In this document: in pieces, positions 57,805 through 64,000 of the stretch
How positions within the stretch are numbered: position 1 is the stretch's first letter
Layout: each line of letters opens with the position of its first letter
Assembly: GCA_964580575.1 (NCBI GenBank)
Contig: CAZOLJ010000005.1
Span: forward strand, 31,355 to 95,354
Length of the DNA: 64,000 nucleotides
From: CAVPDE01 sp964580575
Lineage (GTDB): Bacteria > Desulfobacterota > DSM-4660 > Desulfatiglandales > HGW-15
Direction: 5' to 3'
The notes under the pieces: model-generated
What the model saw: only the letters and a program-made list of their open reading frames with translations
Databases searched by the model: none
What the model was told of the DNA's origin: nothing
Position numbers and translations under genes: made by a program

Positions 57805-60413
57805 GCGACCTCACGCCCATGCTCAAACAGTACCTGGGGATGAAAGGCGAGTACCCTGACTCGATCCTCTTCTTCCGCATGGGCGACTTTTATGAGATGT
57901 TCTTTGATGACGCAAAGAAGGCCTCCCGCCTCCTTGGAATTACGCTCACCTCCCGAGGCACGCTGAACGACGAAAAGGTCCCCATGTGCGGCGTGCCCCA
58001 TCACTCTTCGAAATCCTATATCGCCAAGCTGATTGAAAACGGCTGCAAGGTGGCCATCTGCGAGCAGGTGGAAGACCCTCAAACGGCCAAAGGCATCGTG
58101 AAGAGAGACGTCATCCGGGTTGTCACCCCTGGTTCTGTGCTGGAAGACGGGGAAGTGGACAGCAAGTCGAATCTCTACATGGCGGCGCTTGTGGGCAGTG
58201 GAAAACCCTTTGGCCTGGCCCACCTGGATCTGTCCACCGGTGAATTCCGGGTGACGGAAATCGAAGAGTGGGAAGAGGTTTTGGACGAACTGGGAAGAAT
58301 CAAGCCGGCCGAACTTCTGCTCCTTGAAAAGGACGACTTGTCTCTGCGAAAGGGCCTTTCGACCTACCGCCTCGAGGTTCTGGCAAAGGAGAACTTCCAC
58401 GAAGACCTTGCTGCAAGCCTTTTGAAAAGTCAGCTCGGCGTGCGATCTCTGGCTCCTTTTGGATGCGAGGACATGGAACGGGCGGTCCTTGCAGCCGGCG
58501 CGCTCATCCACTACGTTCAGACCACGCAGAAGGTGAATCCCGACCACATCAAGGATCTGATCACGTACCGTCTCGGCGATTTCATGTTTCTCGACGAGGC
58601 GACCACCGTGAATCTCGAGCTCTTCAGAACCGTGAGGCGGCAGTCCGTGAAAGGGTCCCTGTTTCAGATCCTGGACCGGACCGTGACTCCCATGGGGAGC
58701 CGCCAGATGCGGAAGTGGATTGGCTATCCGCTCCTAAACCTGAGGGAGATCCGTCTCAGGTTGGCGGCGGTTGCGAGCTTCAGGGACAACAGGGTTTTCA
58801 GGGAAGAGATCAGGGAGCGTCTGGATGGGGTTCTGGACATGGAGCGGCTCAACGCCAGAATCACTATGGGAAGGGCGAACGCCCGGGACCTCGTGGCTCT
58901 CAAACACTCCAGCCGCCGGCTGCCCGGCATCAAGGAGAAGCTGGCCGGATCTCCCAGTGAGCGGCTCCATGAGATCGCCGGAAAACTGGACCCCCTTCAG
59001 GACGTGGCGGATCTCATTGAGCGGGCCATCTGCGAGGATCCCCCTGTGTCCCTGAAGGAGGGAGGGCTCATCCGGGAGGGGTATCACGAGGAATTGGACC
59101 GCCTGATCCGCGCGACCCGTGACGGCAAAACCTGGATTGCGGATCTGGCCGCCGCGGAGCAGAAGAGAACCGGCATTTCCAGCCTCAAAGTGGGTTACAA
59201 CCGGGTGTTCGGGTACTACATCGAAATCTCCAAAGCGAACCTGCACTTGGTTCCCTCAGACTACCTCCGAAGGCAGACCCTGGCCAACGGCGAACGGTAT
59301 GTGACGGAGAAGTTGAAGGAGTATGAAGACCTGGTCCTGGGGGCTGAAGAAAAAAGGGTCGCCCTGGAGTTCGAGATTTTTGAAGGCGTGAGAAGGCGGG
59401 TGGCTTTTGAGAATCAACGCATCCGGGAGACGGGAAAACGGGTGGGCGAGGTGGATGCCTTGGCCGCCCTTGCAGAGGCGGCTGAGTTGAAAGGCTTCAC
59501 CTTGCCTGAGGTGAATGAGGGAACCGTCCTTGAGATCATGGATGGGAGACACCCGGTGATCGAAGAGACGGTGCGGGACGAGGATTTCGTGCCCAACGAC
59601 ATTCACCTCGATGATCAGGAGCAGCAAGTTCTCATCATCACAGGCCCCAACATGGCGGGGAAGTCCACGGTCCTGAGGCAGGCGGCACTCACGGTGCTCA
59701 TGGCGCAGATGGGGAGTTTTGTCCCTGCCTCTCGGGCGACCATCGGAGTGGTGGACCGCATTTTCACCCGCATCGGGGCATCGGACGACCTGACCAAGGG
59801 CCAGAGCACGTTCATGGTGGAGATGAACGAGACGGCCAATATCCTGCGTCATGCGACCCCAAGAAGCCTCGTGATCCTGGACGAGATCGGAAGAGGAACG
59901 AGCACCTATGACGGCCTCAGCATTGCCTGGGCTGTTGCAGAGGCGCTGCACGACCGCGACGACAGAGGGGTGCGGACGCTCTTTGCTACGCACTACCATG
60001 AACTGACGGAGCTCGTGGCCACCAAGCCGAGGGTGAAGAATTTTAACATTGCCGTGAAGGAGTGGAAGGATCAAATCATATTCCTGAGAAAACTGGTCCC
60101 CGGCGGAACAAGCCGGAGCTACGGCATCCAGGTGGCCAGGATCGCAGGGCTTCCCCACCAGGTGATCGGCAGGGCCAGGGAGATCCTGGAGGATCTGGAA
60201 CGGGGAGAGGGCAACGAGGTGGGAACCCCTCGAATGGCGGTGGACCGAAGCGGAAGAGAAAGAAAAGAGACCGCACAGTTGAGCCTTTTCGGAGCGCAGG
60301 ACCAGCGCTTGAGAAAGTGGATTCAGAATCTGGATCTTTCCTCCATGACCCCTCTGGAGGCGTTGATCGAGATCAACAAGATGAAGGAGTACCTGAGTCG
60401 CCAGTCATCATGA
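57801..60413 (+). CDS. mutS: DNA mismatch repair protein MutS
   Basis: 870 residues, normal for MutS. The mismatch-recognition domain has ILFFRMGDFYEMFFDDAKKA (F-x-E motif); lever/core domains follow; the ATPase starts at QVLIITGPNMAGKSTVLRQA (Walker A), with FMVEMNETANILRHA, LVILDEIGRGTSTYDGLSIA (Walker B) and LFATHYHELTEL. I start at GTG 57801, which has GGAGG 7 bp upstream; the much longer frame runs back through lapB in another frame and is rejected. Confidence 0.96.
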   Translation: MSDLTPMLKQYLGMKGEYPDSILFFRMGDFYEMFFDDAKKASRLLGITLTSRGTLNDEKVPMCGVPHHSSKSYIAKLIENGCKVAICEQVEDPQTAKGIVKRDVIRVVTPGSVLEDGEVDSKSNLYMAALVGSGKPFGLAHLDLSTGEFRVTEIEEWEEVLDELGRIKPAELLLLEKDDLSLRKGLSTYRLEVLAKENFHEDLAASLLKSQLGVRSLAPFGCEDMERAVLAAGALIHYVQTTQKVNPDHIKDLITYRLGDFMFLDEATTVNLELFRTVRRQSVKGSLFQILDRTVTPMGSRQMRKWIGYPLLNLREIRLRLAAVASFRDNRVFREEIRERLDGVLDMERLNARITMGRANARDLVALKHSSRRLPGIKEKLAGSPSERLHEIAGKLDPLQDVADLIERAICEDPPVSLKEGGLIREGYHEELDRLIRATRDGKTWIADLAAAEQKRTGISSLKVGYNRVFGYYIEISKANLHLVPSDYLRRQTLANGERYVTEKLKEYEDLVLGAEEKRVALEFEIFEGVRRRVAFENQRIRETGKRVGEVDALAALAEAAELKGFTLPEVNEGTVLEIMDGRHPVIEETVRDEDFVPNDIHLDDQEQQVLIITGPNMAGKSTVLRQAALTVLMAQMGSFVPASRATIGVVDRIFTRIGASDDLTKGQSTFMVEMNETANILRHATPRSLVILDEIGRGTSTYDGLSIAWAVAEALHDRDDRGVRTLFATHYHELTELVATKPRVKNFNIAVKEWKDQIIFLRKLVPGGTSRSYGIQVARIAGLPHQVIGRAREILEDLERGEGNEVGTPRMAVDRSGRERKETAQLSLFGAQDQRLRKWIQNLDLSSMTPLEALIEINKMKEYLSRQSS

Positions 60414-60454
60414 TCGACAATCGGATGCGGATGCAGGCCTATGGCCGTATTCAA

Positions 60455-60560
60455 ATGAGAATGCTAAACTCGAATGTCGAATGCCGAACAAGGAATTTCG
60501 AATGATGAAGTTAAAAACTTTCTGTCTTTTCCTTCGGAGTTCGTTATTCGATATTCGACC
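60455..60560. repeat. Word repeat, family D, copy 3
   Basis: Words ATGAGAATGCTAAACTCGAA, TGTCGAATGCCGAAC, GGAATTTCGAATGATGAAG on the left; CCTTCGGAGTTCGTTATTCG and ATATTCGACC on the right. Same GAAT/TTCG word type as copies around recB. It runs across the presumed 5' end of the amidase gene. Confidence 0.6.
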
Positions 60561-62505
60561 TGCCCGCTGTGCCCGTGAACAGATTTCACGCAGAACTCCC
60601 TGCCCTCAACTGGCACGGCTTCCGTTCCGTCACAAAGCATTTCGCGGGGCAGGCGGGTATTCTGCGGTTCGCTTTCGAAGCTCTGAGCAGGGTGCACGCA
60701 AGTTTCAGTTCAAGGCAATAATTCTCCTCCTTTTCACCCTTTCGCTTCTCCCGAGGCAGGTCGCGCTGGCCCAGTCTCCTTCGGCCGCCAAAGCGCTCCT
60801 GGAGAAAGGGAACCGGTGCGCGGATACCCTGCTGCAGGCCAAAGAGAAGAAAAAGCTTCGCCACAAATGGACCGAGTGCGTTGACGCCTACCGCGACGTG
60901 GCTTCCCGGTTTCCTCAGAGCGAAGAGGCAGGGTGGGCTCTTTACAGGGGAGCCAAACTGCAGGAGAACCTTTTCGGGTACTCGGGCAAGCCGCAGGACC
61001 TGGACGGCGCGATCGAACTTTACAGGAGAGTGGCCAACGAGCATCCCAATCATCGCGTCGCGGACGACGCCCAATACAGGATCGGGGAGATTTACTACCA
61101 CGAAAAGAACGACATCACTCAGGCCTATCTGGAATTCCTGAAGGGGGAGAAGAAGTTCCCGAAGGGAGACATGCGGCCCAAGGCGCAGCAGATGGTCGAG
61201 AGGCTTTCAGGGATGATCAGCAAGAAGGAGAGTCAGAAGGAGATCAAGGCGGCCAATGCCAAGGCGCCGGGACTTACCCAGGTTCAGGAAATCCGTCACT
61301 GGTCCACGCCCAACTACACCCGCGTGGTCATTGATCTGGAGCGGCCCGTTCCGTATGAGCACCATCTCCTCCCTGAAAACAAGGAACAGAAGAAGCCGCG
61401 GCGGCTGTACTTGGACCTCAAGAACACCCAGGTGCCTAAGGAGATCGAGAGCGCCATCCTCATTCAGGATGGATTGCTCCAGGGAGCCAGGGCAGGGCAG
61501 TACACCAAGGACACGGTTCGCGTGGTTTTGGACATCAACAACATCGAGGGCTTCAAGGTTTTCCCCCTTCACGATCCCTTTCGGATCGTGATCGACGTGC
61601 GCGGCGCAGAAGTGAAAGAGAAGGAAAAAAAAAGAGTGAAGGAAAAGGAACCGGAGCCTGAGAAAGAAAAAGAACCGCAGGAGGAGAAGCAAAAGGAGGC
61701 GGACAAGGACAAGGAGCGCAAGGAAGTCGCCAAGGTGGAGCCGAGGAAACCGAAGAGGGGGGTGGCCAAGGCCAAAGAACCGGACAAGACCGTTTCCCTT
61801 GCAAGACAGCTGGGCCTGAATGTGAAACGAATCGTGATTGACCCGGGTCACGGGGGCAAAGACCCGGGCTGTTACATTGAGGGGCAGATCGTGGAGAAGG
61901 ACATCACCCTTGCGCTCGCTCAGATCGTGGAGAAAAAAGTGGAGGAGAAGTTTGACATCGACGTGACCCTGACGAGAGACAAGGACATCTTCATCCCCCT
62001 CGAGAGGAGGACGGCTTTTGCGAACGTGAACAAGGCGGATCTTTTTATCTCGCTCCACATCAACGCCCACAAGCAGCCGGATGTCCACGGCTTTGAAACC
62101 TACTTCCTCAACATGGCGACCGACGAGCGGGCGGTGCTCGTCGCCGCACGAGAGAACGCCACCTCCGAGAAGAGCATCAGCGACCTTCAATCCATTCTGA
62201 ACGATCTCATGCTCAACACCAAGATCAGCGAATCGAGCAAACTGGCCCACGAAGTCCAAAGAGGCGTTCTGGGACAGGTGAAGAAGAAGTACGAAGACGT
62301 CAGGGACCTGGGGGTGAAACAGGCGCCTTTCTATGTGCTCATCGGTGCGGAAATGCCGGCGATCCTGGTGGAGACCGGGTTCATGACCAACCCGGTGGAG
62401 AGAAAACGCCTCCAGAGCCGGAAGTATCTGGAGACGCTGGCAGACGGCATCGTGGCCGGCGTCGAGCGCTACATGAAGAGTCTCTCCAAATCCACAAGAG
62501 GCTAG
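60502..62505 (+). CDS. N-acetylmuramoyl-L-alanine amidase (AMIN + Amidase_3) with unusual N-terminus
   Basis: 667 residues from ATG 60502, but the start is uncertain: the first ~65 residues look non-native (RTPCPQLARLPFRHK etc.), and a recognisable signal, FQFKAIILLLFTLSLLP, appears only near residue 70 without an ATG just before it. It continues with a TPR-like helical part, an AMIN domain (HWSTPNYTRVVIDLERPVPY) at about 265-370, and a very charged linker (KEKEKKRVKEKEPEPEKEKE). The zinc amidase has RIVIDPGHGGKDPGCY, LFISLHINAHKQ and ILVETGFMTNPVER. It cuts peptidoglycan stem peptides during daughter-cell separation (AmiC-like). A family D repeat overlaps the 5' end. Confidence 0.85.
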   Translation: MMKLKTFCLFLRSSLFDIRPARCAREQISRRTPCPQLARLPFRHKAFRGAGGYSAVRFRSSEQGARKFQFKAIILLLFTLSLLPRQVALAQSPSAAKALLEKGNRCADTLLQAKEKKKLRHKWTECVDAYRDVASRFPQSEEAGWALYRGAKLQENLFGYSGKPQDLDGAIELYRRVANEHPNHRVADDAQYRIGEIYYHEKNDITQAYLEFLKGEKKFPKGDMRPKAQQMVERLSGMISKKESQKEIKAANAKAPGLTQVQEIRHWSTPNYTRVVIDLERPVPYEHHLLPENKEQKKPRRLYLDLKNTQVPKEIESAILIQDGLLQGARAGQYTKDTVRVVLDINNIEGFKVFPLHDPFRIVIDVRGAEVKEKEKKRVKEKEPEPEKEKEPQEEKQKEADKDKERKEVAKVEPRKPKRGVAKAKEPDKTVSLARQLGLNVKRIVIDPGHGGKDPGCYIEGQIVEKDITLALAQIVEKKVEEKFDIDVTLTRDKDIFIPLERRTAFANVNKADLFISLHINAHKQPDVHGFETYFLNMATDERAVLVAARENATSEKSISDLQSILNDLMLNTKISESSKLAHEVQRGVLGQVKKKYEDVRDLGVKQAPFYVLIGAEMPAILVETGFMTNPVERKRLQSRKYLETLADGIVAGVERYMKSLSKSTRG

Positions 62506-62597
62506 AACCATTGACGTAGACTGTCCTTTGTGGGATATTGATTGCCGCTTAAGTTTCCTGCAGCACCCAAGAAAAAAGTCCTGAACGAGAACTGGTT

Positions 62598-62873
62598 ATG
62601 GCGAAAAACTACCTCAAGGCGGTGTTCTGGGATTACCCCGAGCTGTGTGATCCTGACGCTATCGCTGGCATGTTGAAGCAGGCCAGGAAGAACTCCGACA
62701 CCCGAACGCTTGAATGGCTTATGGCCAGGTTTCTGGAAAGAGGGAGAGTGAGAGACACCGCTCTCTTCTTTCGGCCGAAAGAGGTCCAAGAGATGATGAA
62801 GGATCTCAGGATTTCAGTTCGGGCCAGGAAAAGGTGGGAAAGGCTGCTGCAAGTCTATGGAGATCGCGGTTAA
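62598..62873 (+). CDS. Hypothetical protein paired with AbiEii toxin (possible antitoxin)
   Basis: 91 residues, basic and helical: MAKNYLKAVFWDYPELCDPD, EWLMARFLERGRVRDTALFF, ISVRARKRWERLLQVYG. I recognise no named domain, but genes of this size and character commonly precede AbiEii-like toxin genes and encode their antitoxins (AbiEi-like families differ in sequence). It overlaps the following gene by 17 bp. ATG follows GAACGAGAACTGGTT, a weak RBS. Confidence 0.65.
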   Translation: MAKNYLKAVFWDYPELCDPDAIAGMLKQARKNSDTRTLEWLMARFLERGRVRDTALFFRPKEVQEMMKDLRISVRARKRWERLLQVYGDRG

Positions 62874-63564
62874 AGAAGATTCCTGTTGTTATGCTTCTGA
62901 AGAACAGCGTCTGGTTCTAAGCCTTCTCAGCGGGATAGAGGTCCTGTCCCGCGAGTTTTTCCTTACTGGAGGCACGGCACTCTCTGTCTTCTATCTTCAC
63001 CACCGTTCGTCTGAAGATATCGACTTTTTCTCGGCCGAATTCCGAAACCTCGGGGTGGTCGATGTGCAGTTGAGGCGGTTGTTTAGAGACGACCTGGCCC
63101 TCATCCAATCGTCGCCGGATTCCTTTTCCTATTTGATCAGGGGCGTGAAGCTGGACCTGATTTTTGATCCCCTTTCCTTCGACGCGCCAAGACCGGTTAC
63201 AGCGTTGCACACAGGCAAAGAGATTCTCGTCGATACCATCGACAATATCTCCTCAAACAAGCTCTGCGCAGTGGTCAGCCGCTATGAGGTCAAGGATATT
63301 GTTGACTTTTACTTCATAAGCGAAAAGCTTTGGAGGAATTCCCAGAGGGAAAGCTTTCTGGCCTGCTACGAGAAAGCGAAAAGAAAAGAAGCGCTCTTGG
63401 ATGATCCGGCCATGGCCGCTTACCAAATGGAGGAACTTCTAAACAGAGTACTCTCTGAAAAAGAGAAAATCCTTCCTCCCATGAAAAGCAAGATCGATTG
63501 GGAAACATTCGAAAGAACGCTCAGATTCTACGTGGATCTCATCTACCACATGCAGGAATGGTAG
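62857..63564 (+). CDS. AbiEii/AbiGii-type nucleotidyltransferase toxin
   Basis: 235 residues. FFLTGGTALSVFYLHHRSSE followed by DIDFFS is the nucleotidyltransferase GG...DxD motif of AbiEii toxins. VKLDLIFDPLSFDAPRPV supplies the third acidic residue, and IDNISSNKLCAVVSRYEVKD follows. Family knowledge: such enzymes transfer nucleotides to tRNA or other targets and cause abortive infection. The 17-bp overlap with the preceding gene suggests a two-gene toxin-antitoxin unit. The window edge holds another eroded defence-type gene. Confidence 0.85.
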   Translation: MEIAVKEDSCCYASEEQRLVLSLLSGIEVLSREFFLTGGTALSVFYLHHRSSEDIDFFSAEFRNLGVVDVQLRRLFRDDLALIQSSPDSFSYLIRGVKLDLIFDPLSFDAPRPVTALHTGKEILVDTIDNISSNKLCAVVSRYEVKDIVDFYFISEKLWRNSQRESFLACYEKAKRKEALLDDPAMAAYQMEELLNRVLSEKEKILPPMKSKIDWETFERTLRFYVDLIYHMQEW

Positions 63565-64000
63565 TCCATCTCCAGCCTCTAGCCGGGACTCGGAAGAAAA
63601 TAAGTACCACCCTCTGGACGAGGCCAGCACTGAGCCAATGATCCAGCCAATTTCAAGCCTCGATCTTTGATCTCCTTGATACCTCATTTATTCAACCCAC
63701 TGAAATGCCGATTCAAAGAAACTTTGCTTTCAGCTAAGACTTCCCGCTTTCGGGTGAAGCCGCTATTGCTGAGTTCAGGGTTGTAGCCCGTCAGAGTCAG
63801 ATTCCCGAGAGTGTGTACCCACTTTTCGATGCAGGCCCGGGAGCATCGCAATTACCTGTGAGCCAGGGGGTACACGTTGAGGATTCGACACAAATTATCC
63901 TGAAGCGGGGTCCGCTCGGACAGGTTCGCCGCCGGTGAATTAGATAATCCTCTTGAATTTCATCTGGAAGGTCGTTCAGCCCTGTTTCCCTGGCTAAATC
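63565..64000. other. Last 436 bases: pseudogene tail and unassigned sequence
   Basis: After the AbiEii stop there is no complete gene. The only identifiable element is a minus-strand fragment at 63684-63851. The last ~150 bp contain short open pieces on the minus strand without clear homology. Confidence 0.5.
63684..63851 (-). pseudogene. C-terminal remnant of a GmrSD-type (DUF262/DUF1524) nuclease gene
   Basis: Minus strand, open from a TAA at 63852-63854 to TGA 63684-63686. It reads EKWVHTLGNLTLTGYNPELS then NSGFTRKREVLAESKVSLN, which is typical of the end of DUF262+DUF1524 (GmrSD-type IV restriction) proteins, whose HTLGNLTLTGYN...KRE pattern is well known. The upstream part is disrupted by stops in all frames, so this is only a relic. 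It lies beside the AbiE-type pair and suggests an eroded defence locus. Confidence 0.7.

Noticed and set aside
61207..62511. 434-codon minus-strand ORF opposite the amidase gene
   Set aside because: The amidase motifs are on the plus strand; the antisense reading mirrors its charged linker as a Leu/Phe run.

Overview
The window looks like chromosome of an anaerobic member of the Desulfobacterota (former Deltaproteobacteria). The composition is moderately GC-rich. The supporting genes are a molybdopterin oxidoreductase with a four-cluster ferredoxin subunit, a 2-hydroxyacyl-CoA dehydratase/benzoyl-CoA-reductase-like pair with its ATPase activator, a DUF362 ferredoxin protein, RecBCD, LapA/LapB, and two genes read through in-frame UGA codons as selenoproteins. 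The assignment comes from gene content only; there is no rRNA or tRNA gene in the window.

Layout. 1-3.5 kb: the end of a Mo-oxidoreductase operon. 3.6-6.8 kb: an EF-hand protein joined to a decayed TRAP-transporter tail, small unknowns, a Mut7-C RNase-like protein and an iron-sulfur protein. 6.8-9.6 kb: a CHASE2 cyclase and a DUF928 protein. 9.9-13.3 kb: two tandem cytidylate-kinase-like/BON proteins, an aminotransferase and a tiny lipoprotein. 13.4-17.2 kb: a FecR-like pseudogene, a Nudix hydrolase, a TPR protein, a RimI-like acetyltransferase and a DUF1848 protein. 17.5-20.3 kb: ligA and an alpha/beta hydrolase. 20.3-22.9 kb: a decaying chromosomal integron, with a truncated integron integrase facing away from minus-strand cassettes that carry two toxin-antitoxin pairs, a small ORF and attC-like sites. 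22.9-35 kb: housekeeping and metabolic genes plus a Sec-containing rhodanese. 35-39.5 kb: an M48 protease, a Sec-containing FrnE/DsbA protein, HU and an EamA transporter. 39.5-48.6 kb: recC-recB-recD. 48.7-52.1 kb: the 2-hydroxyacyl-CoA dehydratase cluster. 52.4-56.2 kb: a cupin, DUF3795, UPF0280, FmdB, a phosphodiesterase and a HIT protein. 56.2-62.5 kb: lapA-lapB-mutS-amidase. 62.6-64 kb: an AbiE-type pair and the tail of a decayed GmrSD-like (DUF262/DUF1524) gene, which suggests an eroded defence island.

Three things stand out. (1) Two independent genes have a UGA exactly at the catalytic cysteine, each followed by a small hairpin at bacterial-SECIS distance. (2) The integron is recognisable from its architecture: a TTGACA-N17-TATAAA promoter driving a truncated intI, attC cores overlapping the relE stop codon, and shared promoter/operator sequences on both toxin-antitoxin units. 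(3) At least seven families of intergenic repeats are built from degenerate tandem short words, mostly with a complementary arm, and several intrude into gene starts or ends. The 34-bp and 20-bp exact matches between distant copies show that they are genuine families.
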